DNA of 41,528 nucleotides from NCBI GenBank assembly GCA_014763885.1, contig JACXUO010000011.1, positions 1 to 41,528 of the forward strand, given 5' to 3'. The translations under genes were made by a program, and so were the position numbers. Below, one piece after another: positions 24,229-31,838 of the stretch; position 1 is the stretch's first letter, and the number at the start of each line of letters is the position of its first letter. The notes beneath the pieces are model-generated. The model did not search any database and was not told where the DNA came from. It saw only the letters and a list, made by a program, of their open reading frames with translations. Source of the stretch: Campylobacterales bacterium (GTDB taxonomy: Bacteria > Campylobacterota > Campylobacteria > Campylobacterales > Sulfurovaceae).

Positions 24229-24453
24229 TCATTGTCTCTCCTTTGTCAAATGTTCGATGAGATGCATACTGCGTGCTTCATCGGTATCATAAGTCGTTTT
24301 CAGATAATTGGGAAAGAAAAAAAACTTCATGACGCCAAAGAGGATCAGAAGTTTGATCCCTATCAGCAGCCAGAGTTTTTTTCCGACCTTCATCTGTCTA
24401 AATCCATCGACATAAAAAAAGATAATATGAGTGATGATATTTGTGATCTTCAT
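24229..24453 (-). CDS. DUF4492 family small membrane protein of the cyd operon
   Basis: This 74-residue protein has one hydrophobic helix (KLWLLIGIKLLILFGVMKFFFFP, about 26-48) after the segment FFYVDGFRQMKVGK. The pattern YxDGFRxM, KxLWxxIxIKL and FFFPNYL is that of DUF4492, found next to cydAB in Bacteroidetes and Campylobacterota (recollection). It lies 22 bases upstream of cydA and is the first gene of the operon. It probably helps assemble or stabilise the bd oxidase; the function is not established. Confidence 0.8.
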   Translation of the reverse strand: MKITNIITHIIFFYVDGFRQMKVGKKLWLLIGIKLLILFGVMKFFFFPNYLKTTYDTDEARSMHLIEHLTKERQ

Positions 24454-24621
24454 GATATTGCTCTTTGTCTATGTCGTTGTTTGATGTGGTTGATCATATC
24501 TCCTCCTTGCGTGTGAGATGAAAGATGATGTTCCGGGATATTGGGTTGAGTCTTAATCCCTCAAAATGTTTTGCCAGGGCCCAGAGGCTGTGGTAAAACT
24601 TCCGGACGTATATCTATTGAT

Positions 24622-24716
24622 CTTATGTTTATCTTTTTGACATGATTATGTCAAAGTATAAAGAATAAACATAAGAGACACCCGAGAAGGAGGAAGAAAC
24701 AACAGGTGTCTCTTAT
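24622..24716. promoter_or_regulatory. Nested inverted repeats in the cyd/DUF134 divergent spacer
   Basis: Three perfect inverted repeats overlap here. CTTATGTTTAT (24622-24632) pairs with ATAAACATAAG (24665-24675). Inside it TTTGACAT (24636-24643) pairs with ATGTCAAA (24648-24655). ATAAGAGACACC (24671-24682) pairs with GGTGTCTCTTAT (24705-24716). The first and third share bases, so they could form alternative hairpins. The spacer 24454-24881 has no gene. The TTTGACAT-N4-ATGTCAAA core looks like a regulator site but does not match the FNR consensus spacing. Confidence 0.55.
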
Positions 24717-24743
24717 ATTTACGCCGGCTTCAAATCGCAGTAA

Positions 24744-24760
24744 TTTAACATATGTAAAAT
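24744..24760. promoter_or_regulatory. Palindromic operator-like site, copy 1
   Basis: The core ACATATGT (24748-24755) with AT-rich flanks TTTA and AAAA matches the palindrome at 24855-24868. The two centres are 110 bases apart, about ten helical turns. Likely bound by the same regulator. Confidence 0.5.
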
Positions 24761-24854
24761 AAATTCAAAATTAAAGAGAGGAATTTTACCTTAAAAACCT
24801 AATAATTCACCTTTTTAACGTATAAATTAAGTATTTGTATGCTAATTTATAAAG

Positions 24855-24868
24855 TTTACATATGTAAA
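24855..24868. promoter_or_regulatory. Palindromic operator-like site TTTACATATGTAAA, copy 2
   Basis: This perfect 14-base palindrome sits 13 bases before the ATG of the DUF134-NifX gene, just upstream of its GGAG. Binding here would block transcription or translation start, so autoregulation by the DUF134 protein is a natural guess. Confidence 0.55.
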
Positions 24869-24881
24869 TAATGGAGTCGTC

Positions 24882-25496
24882 ATGAAGAATAGAAATATTA
24901 CGTTGAGACCGAAAAGCCTGCTTTTCGGTCCGCTTACCCACAAACCGAAAGAGATGCTGCATCTGAGTGACGATGAACTTGAGTCGCTCTACCTGGCTGA
25001 TTTTCAGGGTCTCTACCATGAGGAGTGTGCCAGGCAGCTGGGGGTTTCGAGGCCTACGTTTTCCAAGATCATCAAAAGTGCACGCAAAAAAGTGGCTGAG
25101 ATGCTGATGTATGGCAAAGGGATAGAACTGCTGCAGGAAAAAAGCAATTATGTCCTGGTCTACCCCACCAATGACAGGATCACGATCCATCCCTATTTCA
25201 TCACGGCAAAGCTCTTTGCTTTCGCCAAGATAGAAGGAGCGAGCATCGTCTCTATCAGATATATCGATAATCCGATCTATCAGGAGCTGCATACGAAAGG
25301 AGTAGAGATAACCGATGATAACAGTGCACAGGGGATGGCGGCAGGACGTATCATCCCTCCGTTGCTAAAAAAAGGGAATATGCTGGTGGTCAAAAGCCTC
25401 GGAGAGGGAATGAAACGGAACATTGAGGGAATGGGGATCAATATCGAATATACAGATCTCTCAGATATCGACTCTGTACTCGAGTCACTGAAATAA
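24882..25496 (+). CDS. DUF134 DNA-binding and NifX/NifB-type cluster-binding domain fusion
   Basis: This 204-residue two-domain protein has a DUF134 helix-turn-helix domain at about 8-95 (LHLSDDELESLYLADFQGLYHEECARQLGVSRPTFSKIIKSARKKVAEML). A dinitrogenase iron-molybdenum-cofactor (NifX/NifB C-terminal) domain covers about 95-203 (VYPTNDRITIHPYF, the AKIEGA segment, GRIIPPLLKKGN and LGEGMKRNIEGMGINIEY). Such pairs are often separate neighbouring genes; here they are fused. It is likely a regulator or metal/cluster carrier of unknown target, not evidence of nitrogen fixation. The ATG has GGAG upstream. A HAD protein follows 11 bases later. Confidence 0.88.
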   Translation: MKNRNITLRPKSLLFGPLTHKPKEMLHLSDDELESLYLADFQGLYHEECARQLGVSRPTFSKIIKSARKKVAEMLMYGKGIELLQEKSNYVLVYPTNDRITIHPYFITAKLFAFAKIEGASIVSIRYIDNPIYQELHTKGVEITDDNSAQGMAAGRIIPPLLKKGNMLVVKSLGEGMKRNIEGMGINIEYTDLSDIDSVLESLK

Positions 25497-25507
25497 AAAG
25501 GAGAATA

Positions 25508-25978
25508 ATGCTGAAAATAACGATACCGGGGGTGGATGAGATCACACTCCACCACCTATTGCTGGATTATAACGGGACATTGGCATGTGATGGTAAGATC
25601 AAAGCGGGAGTATTGGAAAGGCTGGAGAAACTTTCCCAGTCCCTCAATATCCATGTGATTACGGCGGATACGTTTGGATCTGTCCAGGAACAGTGCGATG
25701 CATCCTTTATCCATATCCATATCATCGGAAAAGAGGCACAGGATCATGCAAAACTGGCATACCTGAAAGCGCTGGGGGCTGAACACACGGTTGTGATAGG
25801 AAATGGGCGCAATGATGCACTGATACTTGAAGCGGCAGAACTTGGCTTTGCGGTATTGCAGGAAGAGGGGTGTGCCACCAAATCATTGCTTGCAAGTGAT
25901 GTGCTGTTCCAAAGTATCAATGATGCACTGGATGTGCTTTTGAGTGCCAACAGGTTGATTGCAACGCTCCGAACCTGA
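25508..25978 (+). CDS. HAD-like phosphatase related to P-type ATPase domain (COG4087 type)
   Basis: This 156-residue soluble HAD-fold protein has motif I LLLDYNGTLACDGKI (about 17-31), with Asn in place of the second Asp as in P-type-ATPase-like soluble HADs. Motif II (VITADTFGS) and motif III/IV (GNGRNDALILEAAELGFAVL) are present. No transmembrane segment is seen. AAAGGAG precedes the ATG. It is tightly coupled to the DUF134-NifX gene, a pairing that suggests a common metal- or cluster-related role, as inference. Substrate unknown. Confidence 0.85.
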   Translation: MLKITIPGVDEITLHHLLLDYNGTLACDGKIKAGVLERLEKLSQSLNIHVITADTFGSVQEQCDASFIHIHIIGKEAQDHAKLAYLKALGAEHTVVIGNGRNDALILEAAELGFAVLQEEGCATKSLLASDVLFQSINDALDVLLSANRLIATLRT

Positions 25979-26073
25979 AATTTATATAAAGTGTTGTTTT
26001 TCTATTGACTTTTTTCGTTTTCGGGTTTATAATCCCGCCGCAATTTGCACGATTTTACCTATTAAGGAAAACA

Positions 26074-26709
26074 ATGAAAAAAGTTACACTATCATTGGTC
26101 GCTATTATCTCTTTGAGTACATTTGCCGTGGCGGGAGGAGATATCACTCCAGTAGAACCTTATGTTAATGTTCCTGAAGTGAAGACAGAGAGAACCGGCA
26201 ATTTCCATCTCGGTCTTGGATACTCATATATGAACATGAATGTAGAAAACTTTAACTATGACTCTTTGGATTACGTAGGAAGCTCTGATGCGGATATTAC
26301 CGCTCACTCAGTACTCTTCAAAGGCGGATACAACTTCAATGAGTATTTCGGTCTAGAGGGAAGATATACAATGAGCGTAGGCGACTTGACGCTTGACAAT
26401 GGTCAAGAGACAGATATCGACGGAGATATGAGCAATCTTGGTATCTATGCGAAAGTAATGTACCCGGTAATGGAAGAGCTTAGCGTTTACGGATTGCTAG
26501 GATACGGACAGGTAACAGTAGATAACGGTGCAGAGCTCAGCGAAAGCGGTTTCCAGTGGGGTATCGGTGCAGAGTATGCGGTGACTGAGAATATCGGCCT
26601 ATTCGTGGACTACGTTAACATGTACAATGATACAGGGTTTGACGGAGAGCTTGCGGGCCATGATGTAATGGTAGACGCGATCAGCGTTGGTGCTACATAC
26701 AAATTCTAA
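26074..26709 (+). CDS. OmpA-like beta-barrel outer-membrane protein
   Basis: This 211-residue protein starts at ATG 26074, with AAGGA five bases upstream; an earlier in-frame reading from 26005 has no ribosome-binding site and would disrupt the signal peptide. A signal peptide covers about 1-20 (FAVA/GG). The mature part shows eight amphipathic strands with turns, typical of small OmpA/OmpW-like barrels, ending AISVGATYKF with a terminal Phe. No peptidoglycan-binding C-terminal domain is present. Function unknown; it is likely a structural or small-molecule barrel. A weak hairpin (CCCTC, 26732-26736; GAGGG, 26740-26744) follows. Confidence 0.85.
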   Translation: MKKVTLSLVAIISLSTFAVAGGDITPVEPYVNVPEVKTERTGNFHLGLGYSYMNMNVENFNYDSLDYVGSSDADITAHSVLFKGGYNFNEYFGLEGRYTMSVGDLTLDNGQETDIDGDMSNLGIYAKVMYPVMEELSVYGLLGYGQVTVDNGAELSESGFQWGIGAEYAVTENIGLFVDYVNMYNDTGFDGELAGHDVMVDAISVGATYKF

Positions 26710-26899
26710 TCCCTTCTGATCTAAAAATTCTCCCTCTCTGAGGGGGATCTCTATATATTTTCTCCAATCGGTTCCATCTCTTTGATGAAATGGAGCTGAT
26801 CTTTCTTCCCGGATGATTTTGTGATTGTATCGTGAGAATGTGGCGTGTGCGGTATTTGCAGGCGGCAGAACGTTTTAGCGGCACAAGAAGTATCTCTTC

Positions 26900-27880
26900 C
26901 TAGAAGAGACTATACTCCTCTTTGATCGTATTGAGCATACTTTTGTCCGCTTTGTAGATAAAGGCATAGTTGAAATGGATATTTTTAAGTATCTCTCTCA
27001 GTTCATCCTCTGTCTCAAACCAGTGCGGACGGTCGATCCCCTCGATTTTCGTTTTGGGAGGGGTGAGGACGATGCTTTTTACCCAGTTGTTCGAACGTTT
27101 GATATACTCCCTTGCACGATTGATATCTTCGAGGTTGTCTGTAAAGATCGCTACCCTGTCACTTTTCCCTTTGCCTGTACTCTGAAGGTTGGTATCGATA
27201 AATACAGGGATAAAATGTTTTGTATACTTGATCCTTTCGATATCATAAGGGAGGCTGTATGTATCACAAAAATGTACTACCCTGAGCAGGTATTCGAGGT
27301 GAAACGGTGCCAGGTCTTTCTCCTGGTAGACATATCCCCCCACTTTGAAGGTAGACTTAAAGAGGGTGTCTCCGATAAGATATCCCTCGACATCCTCCTT
27401 AAGTTTTTTGATATCAGGTTTGATAAGTTCCAACAGCTCTTTATCCGCACCTACAAAAAGATGGTCATCTGAGTTAAGGATCTGTTCGAAAACTTTTCGC
27501 CAATCCTCTGCCATAAAGGCGATATTGCCTTTGTGCGTGAGTATCATCCTCAGAAAGCTCATTTCATGAGGTTCAAGCAGGTAAAACTCCGCTTCTTTTT
27601 TGAGCGTGACATAGCGGATAAGCTTAAATGCAGCCAGTTTGATGTCCGATACCTCTATCCATGCGATCTCGTCATCCCGTTTGATGATTTCTTTGTTGTC
27701 ATAGACAATCGCATAGGCTCCGTGCTCTATCGCTTTATCGATATCTTCCTGAACGGATGAAAAGAAGAGGTCCCCATGTTCAACCTTGGAGGGGAAAACT
27801 GTGGCAGCAGCAATAGCCTGGACTTGCGGCTTATTAGTCAGTGTGCCGTCTGTAAGGTTTACGATATCTTCGATTTTCAT
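26900..27880 (-). CDS. Mur-ligase-N-terminal-like protein without visible ATP site
   Basis: This 326-residue protein is encoded with metG. The N-terminus (about 1-90) resembles the N-terminal domain of MurE/MurF: IEDIVNLTDGTL, the VEHGDLFFS segment and IEHGAYAIVYDN. The ATP-binding GTNGKT-type P-loop of Mur ligases was not found in the rest. The middle and C-terminal parts keep short similarity-like features (an AIFTDN and a NWVKSIVLTPP segment) but no recognised motif. It may be a non-catalytic Mur relative in envelope synthesis or an orphan family of Campylobacterota. Its ATG overlaps the metG stop by one base (TAATG). Confidence 0.65.
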   Translation of the reverse strand: MKIEDIVNLTDGTLTNKPQVQAIAAATVFPSKVEHGDLFFSSVQEDIDKAIEHGAYAIVYDNKEIIKRDDEIAWIEVSDIKLAAFKLIRYVTLKKEAEFYLLEPHEMSFLRMILTHKGNIAFMAEDWRKVFEQILNSDDHLFVGADKELLELIKPDIKKLKEDVEGYLIGDTLFKSTFKVGGYVYQEKDLAPFHLEYLLRVVHFCDTYSLPYDIERIKYTKHFIPVFIDTNLQSTGKGKSDRVAIFTDNLEDINRAREYIKRSNNWVKSIVLTPPKTKIEGIDRPHWFETEDELREILKNIHFNYAFIYKADKSMLNTIKEEYSLF

Positions 27881-29835
27881 TAGCTAACTTTTGTCCCGAC
27901 ATTTTTTGGACTCTCAGGTCTAAGCAGACTCAGTCCGTTTTCATCTTTAGCCGCCAGAAGCATTCCCTCGCTCTTCAGCCCCATCAGTTTTGCCGGTTTG
28001 AGATTGGCTACCACACATGCCTGTGTGCCTACCAGCTCTTCCGCGCTGTACCACTCTTTGATTCCGGCAACCACCTGTCTTGGACTCTCTTCACCGATAT
28101 CTACCTGAAGCAGAAGAAGTTTTTTGCTCTTCGGCACCTCTTCGGCCTGGACGATCGTACCGATTTTGATGACAGTTTCAAAGAACTGGTCGATACCGAT
28201 AAGTGCGACACCCTCAGCTTTCTCTTCTTTTTTCTCCACTTTCTTTTCCTCTTTTTTAGGTATTTCTTTCGTATCTGCAGGCTCAATTTGTGCCAACAGC
28301 GGCTCCTCTATACGAGGGAAAAGCGGATCGATCTTTTCCAGTTTGAATGTCTCAAGCAGTCTCTTCTCCTTGATCAGGGCATTCCAGTGCTCATTGTTGA
28401 TCTCAAAGTTCAGTGCTCTTGAGATTTTGGTGCACACTTCCGGCATAACAGGGTAAAGCATTACGGATACTTTGGCAAGGATCGCTGCGATCAGTCCGTT
28501 AAGCGCCATCGCTTCCTCTGTTTTTCCCTCTTTCATCAAGGTCCATGGCTGGTACTTGTCGATCGATTTGTTTGCTACAGACAATGGTCTCCAGAGCTCT
28601 TCAAGGTACTTGTGGATCTGCATCTCAAAAAGCAGCGGTTCCAACTGATCCAGTGAAGCATGTACTTCATCCAGCTCCTGCTGGTAGAATTTGGTGACAT
28701 GCCCGGAGTAGACTTCACCTTCAAAATATTTGCCGCTCATACCGATCAGGCGGTTCAGCAGGTTCCCCAGATCATTCCCGAGATCGGAGTTGATACGGTC
28801 GATCAGCGCTTTCTGGGAGAAATCACCGTCGCCGCCGAAGGGTACTTCGCGAAGCATAAAGTAGCGGAAATTATCCAACCCGTACGCATCTGCCACCTCT
28901 TTGGGGTTGACAACATTCCCTTTTGACTTGCTCATTTTCTCCCCGTCTCTCGTCCACCATCCGTGAGCAGCGACATGTTTTGGCAGCGGCAAGCCGAGAC
29001 TCATCAGGAATGCCGGCCAGTAGATCGCATGGAAACGGAGGATATCCTTTCCGATGATCTGTACACGCGCAGGCCAGAAATCCATGTTGGCCTCATCTGT
29101 GCCGTATCCCAATGCAGTCACATAGTTCATCAGCGCATCAAGCCACACATACATGACATGTTTCGGGTCATTGATCTCTTCAGGAAGTTTCACACCCCAG
29201 TCAAAGCTCGTACGGGTGATCGAAAGGTCTGTCAAACCTCCCTCGACAAAACGGATGACTTCGTTTCGTTTGCTTCTTGGAAGGATACATTCGGGATTCT
29301 CTTTGTACCACTCAAGCAGTTTGTCCTGGTATTTGGAAAGTTTGAAGAAATAGCTCTCCTCTTCTACAACAGTAGTGGGTTTGCCACACTCCGGACAGAA
29401 CTCCCCATCCACCAGTTGAATTTCGGGGAAGAAGGTTTCACAGGAGATACAGTAGTGGCCTTTGTAGGTATCTTTATAGATATCACCGTTGGCATACATG
29501 ACTGAAAAGGCTTTCTGTACCCCTTTCATGTGGTCTGCATCTGTCGTACGGATGAACTTATCATAGCTGATGCCAAAGTCATCCCAAAGGTTTCTGAAGG
29601 TTGCAGAGATCTCGTCTGCATACTCCTGGGAGCTTTTACCTCTTGCTTTTGCGGACTCTTCGATCTTCTGTCCATGCTCATCGGTACCGGTGAGGAAAAA
29701 CGTTTCCAGGCCGCTCATACGCGAATAGCGTGCGAGGGTATCCGCGATGATCGTGGTATAGGCATGACCGATATGGGCGATATCGTTTACATAGTAGATC
29801 GGTGTCGTGATATAGGCTTTCTTGTGGCAAGGCAT
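27880..29835 (-). CDS. metG: Methionyl-tRNA synthetase with C-terminal tRNA-binding domain
   Basis: MetRS charges tRNA-Met. The 651 residues begin with the class I HIGH motif at 21-24 (DIAHIGHAYTT). The zinc knuckle CISCETFFPE, closed by CPECGKP, is followed by the KMSKS motif (GEKMSKSKGNVV). After the anticodon-binding helices, a Lys/Glu-rich linker (KKEEKKVEKKEEK) leads to an EMAP-II/OB-type tRNA-binding domain (about 545-651) that normally gives dimers. All motifs are intact. It is followed by the Mur-like gene in the same transcript. Confidence 0.98.
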   Translation of the reverse strand: MPCHKKAYITTPIYYVNDIAHIGHAYTTIIADTLARYSRMSGLETFFLTGTDEHGQKIEESAKARGKSSQEYADEISATFRNLWDDFGISYDKFIRTTDADHMKGVQKAFSVMYANGDIYKDTYKGHYCISCETFFPEIQLVDGEFCPECGKPTTVVEEESYFFKLSKYQDKLLEWYKENPECILPRSKRNEVIRFVEGGLTDLSITRTSFDWGVKLPEEINDPKHVMYVWLDALMNYVTALGYGTDEANMDFWPARVQIIGKDILRFHAIYWPAFLMSLGLPLPKHVAAHGWWTRDGEKMSKSKGNVVNPKEVADAYGLDNFRYFMLREVPFGGDGDFSQKALIDRINSDLGNDLGNLLNRLIGMSGKYFEGEVYSGHVTKFYQQELDEVHASLDQLEPLLFEMQIHKYLEELWRPLSVANKSIDKYQPWTLMKEGKTEEAMALNGLIAAILAKVSVMLYPVMPEVCTKISRALNFEINNEHWNALIKEKRLLETFKLEKIDPLFPRIEEPLLAQIEPADTKEIPKKEEKKVEKKEEKAEGVALIGIDQFFETVIKIGTIVQAEEVPKSKKLLLLQVDIGEESPRQVVAGIKEWYSAEELVGTQACVVANLKPAKLMGLKSEGMLLAAKDENGLSLLRPESPKNVGTKVS

Positions 29836-29974
29836 ATTGTGGTTCCTTAAACAAATGAGTTTTTGGTTTACTGTAGTTGAGTAAATTTATAGGGGGCATT
29901 TTAACCAAAATGTGCTGTAGTGCGGATGATATGGTACAGAGTTTTTCTCATATAAATAAATATTAATTTTGTGT

Positions 29975-29980
29975 TATAAT
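29975..29980 (+). promoter_or_regulatory. -10 element before the coiled-coil protein gene
   Basis: TATAAT here predicts a start site near 29987. That would make the ATG at 29988 leaderless and argues for translation from the later ATG at 30015. Confidence 0.5.
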
Positions 29981-30014
29981 AACCTTAATGATAATCCGGA
30001 AGAGCGAGGTTTTT

Positions 30015-30506
30015 ATGTCCGATACAATAAAATCCAAAGATATCTACACTGCCGAAGAGAAAAGAATGATCCTGGAGAGGCTGGATGCGGAACGAAGAGC
30101 ACGCCAGGAGGCTGAGCAGCAGGAGAAAGAGGGCGGCAAGAGGCTTACCGCGTCTGAAAAAGAGAAGATCCTCGAGAGGATTGATGAAGAGAGGCGTATC
30201 GCCCAAAAATACCAGGAGCTTCAGAAAAGAAGGTTGAGAGATAAAAAAGTCTATCATCTTGAGAATCGTGTGCTTTACAGGTTTCTCGATATGAATCGTG
30301 CCTATTATATCCAGGTGGAAGACTGCAAAAGACTCTCTTCGAGGCCGCTGATCCTGCCGCTTTTTTATCAGGGCTTTGACGGTCTGAAGCAAAAGGATGT
30401 GTTGATAAGGGTCAGAGACTACTCTGAGAAGATCTTTATCTCCGATGACGTCATACGTGTCTATTATAAAGCGTACTCTCTGGAAGATGACACTGAAAAA
30501 AAATGA
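30015..30506 (+). CDS. Unknown charged coiled-coil protein with an internal repeat
   Basis: This 163-residue product was not recognised. The start was set at ATG 30015 (GAGG upstream) rather than 29988. The N-terminal half is highly charged and helical. It has two related units: TAEEKRMILERLDAERRARQ and TASEKEKILERIDEERRIAQ. The C-terminal half (about 75-163) looks like a small globular domain (a VYHLENRVLYRFLDMN segment, then an LPLFYQGFDGLK segment). No signal peptide or membrane segment is seen. Its stop overlaps the GIY-YIG ATG (ATGA), so the two are probably made together. Confidence 0.7.
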   Translation: MSDTIKSKDIYTAEEKRMILERLDAERRARQEAEQQEKEGGKRLTASEKEKILERIDEERRIAQKYQELQKRRLRDKKVYHLENRVLYRFLDMNRAYYIQVEDCKRLSSRPLILPLFYQGFDGLKQKDVLIRVRDYSEKIFISDDVIRVYYKAYSLEDDTEKK

Positions 30507-30748
30507 GCTACTCTGTCTATATCCTCCAGTGTGCTGATGATACCCTCTATACAGGGATCGCCACAGATGTCGATCGCCGCCTCACTGAACACAACAGCCC
30601 TGAAAAGGGAGCCAAATATACGAGAAGCAGACGTCCGGTCAGACTGGTTTACAGGGAGCCTTTCCCGGACAGAAGTAGTGCAAGCAGGCGAGAATATGAG
30701 ATCAAGAAGCTGAGCAGGGGGAAGAAACTCCAACTGATCAGAGGATAG
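30503..30748 (+). CDS. GIY-YIG nuclease family protein (UPF0213/YhbQ type)
   Basis: This 81-residue single-domain GIY-YIG protein contains YSVYILQC, the LYTGIATDVDRRLTEHN segment with its conserved Arg, and a Glu in SRREYEIKKL. Length and motifs match the YhbQ/UPF0213 group, proposed to act on DNA in repair. It overlaps the upstream gene by four bases. Its last 11 bases overlap the end of the convergent ogt gene. Confidence 0.93.
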   Translation: MSYSVYILQCADDTLYTGIATDVDRRLTEHNSPEKGAKYTRSRRPVRLVYREPFPDRSSASRREYEIKKLSRGKKLQLIRG

Positions 30749-31244
30749 TTTCAAGATCCAGCACTCTCTGTTTCAACGCCAAACCTCCCGCATATCCCGT
30801 AAGCGTACCGTCCGAACCGATAATGCGGTGACAGGGAATGATGATCGCCAGGGCATTTGCACCCACCGCATTGGCTACAGCTCTTACTGCCTCCGGCTTG
30901 TTGATCTCTCTTGCCAGTTGCGCATAGGTGGCCGTCCTGCCGTAGGGGATCTTTTGCAGCGCTTTCCATACCCGGATTTGAAAAGGGGTACCTACGGTCA
31001 GCAGGGGAAGGTCAAAGGTCTCTCTTTTTCCGGAAAAATAGTCATCCAATGCTTTCCTGGTTTCCTGAAGCAGGGGGTTGTCCTGTTCGGTATAGACGGC
31101 ATCCAGTCCTTTTTGTATCCGTCTGTCTATGCTTTCTCTCTTTTTTCTGTACCGGTAGTCCAGCAGGCAGATCCTGCCCTCAAAAGAACCCAGGATAAAT
31201 TCGGTGCAGGCTGTTTTATGGTACTGGATCTGTATCTCTTTCAT
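30738..31244 (-). CDS. ogt: Methylated-DNA--protein-cysteine methyltransferase
   Basis: This suicide enzyme removes the methyl group from O6-methylguanine. The 168 residues have an N-terminal domain (about 1-85) and the C-terminal methyltransferase domain: PFQIRVWKALQKIPYGRTATYAQLA, the AVRAVANAVGANALAIIIPCHRIIG segment with acceptor Cys138, and TGYAGGLALKQRVLDLE. It is convergent with the GIY-YIG gene, overlapping at the 3' ends, and lies next to another minus-strand gene at 31253. Confidence 0.96.
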   Translation of the reverse strand: MKEIQIQYHKTACTEFILGSFEGRICLLDYRYRKKRESIDRRIQKGLDAVYTEQDNPLLQETRKALDDYFSGKRETFDLPLLTVGTPFQIRVWKALQKIPYGRTATYAQLAREINKPEAVRAVANAVGANALAIIIPCHRIIGSDGTLTGYAGGLALKQRVLDLETIL

Positions 31245-31252
31245 TCACTACA

Positions 31253-31774
31253 TTATATCAGATATGCTTCGATGATTTTGCTTTTGCCCATAAAGCCTGT
31301 TGCATAGTCCAGAATGTCATAGAAATCCTTGTTGTTAAACCCCGCATCATAGAGTACTTCCAGATCTTTTTTCTCAAATGCATCCGGATGATAGATCGCT
31401 TTGATGACCTTTTTGAGAAGTATCTTCTGGGTGCTCTCCAAAGGAATATCATCAAGGTGATTTTCAATGTCATTGATTATTGCTTCGTCAATATCCATCT
31501 TTTGAAGCATCTCAGCGTTAAACCCTATACAGTATCTTCTGCACTCTTTTTGTGCGATATAGAGCCTGAGAAACGGCATCAGATTTCTATCGATCTTTTC
31601 ATGCGCCATGATAGAAGTGTTGTAGTCAAGGAAATCCTTCATCGCTTTGATGTCAATCGTTGCCATCAGCTCACAATGAGGAGGGATGAACCCTAAGTGC
31701 TTTTCTATCATTTGGTAAAGCAGCTTCAGTTTTCCGGTAGCGTTTTCTTTTTTGATCGGGTCAATAATAAACAT
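31253..31774 (-). CDS. AhpD/carboxymuconolactone decarboxylase-like protein
   Basis: This 173-residue protein starts at ATG 31774-31772, with AAAAGGAG six bases upstream; a longer reading from 31798 would start inside the operator. The fold pattern is that of AhpD-like proteins: LGFIPPHCELMA, then LRLYIAQKECRRYCIGFNAEML. The Cys pair is C-R-R-Y-C, a CX3C spacing instead of the usual CXXC. The C-terminal AEAYL-like ending (SKIIEAYLI) is consistent. It is likely an alkylhydroperoxidase-type redox enzyme, with activity unknown. It is under two TetR-type operators. Confidence 0.75.
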   Translation of the reverse strand: MFIIDPIKKENATGKLKLLYQMIEKHLGFIPPHCELMATIDIKAMKDFLDYNTSIMAHEKIDRNLMPFLRLYIAQKECRRYCIGFNAEMLQKMDIDEAIINDIENHLDDIPLESTQKILLKKVIKAIYHPDAFEKKDLEVLYDAGFNNKDFYDILDYATGFMGKSKIIEAYLI

Positions 31775-31790
31775 TGTTTCTCCTTTTGTA

Positions 31791-31806
31791 TAGACCAATC
31801 GGTCTA
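31791..31806. promoter_or_regulatory. TetR-type operator 1
   Basis: TAGACCAATCGGTCTA, a TAGACC-N4-GGTCTA palindrome, lies 17 bases upstream of the AhpD-like start. It has a near twin at 31839-31854. The RNA start of the AhpD-like gene probably lies in or near it. Confidence 0.8.
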
Positions 31807-31838
31807 ATTGGTATATAGTAGAATAGATTGCCTTAAAC

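Noticed and set aside
24636-24655. FNR or CRP binding site
   Set aside because: The palindrome TTTGACAT-N4-ATGTCAAA does not match TTGAT-N4-ATCAA or TGTGA-N6-TCACA in half-site spacing.
24882-25496. Nitrogen-fixation gene
   Set aside because: The NifX-like domain occurs widely in non-diazotrophs, and no nifH, nifD, nifK, nifE or nifN is in the window.
26005-26073. N-terminal extension of the OmpA-like protein
   Set aside because: The ATG at 26074 has AAGGA and a normal signal peptide; the extension has neither and would hide the signal.
31775-31798. Upstream start of the AhpD-like gene
   Set aside because: It would begin inside the TAGACC operator and before the clear AAAAGGAG that serves ATG 31774.
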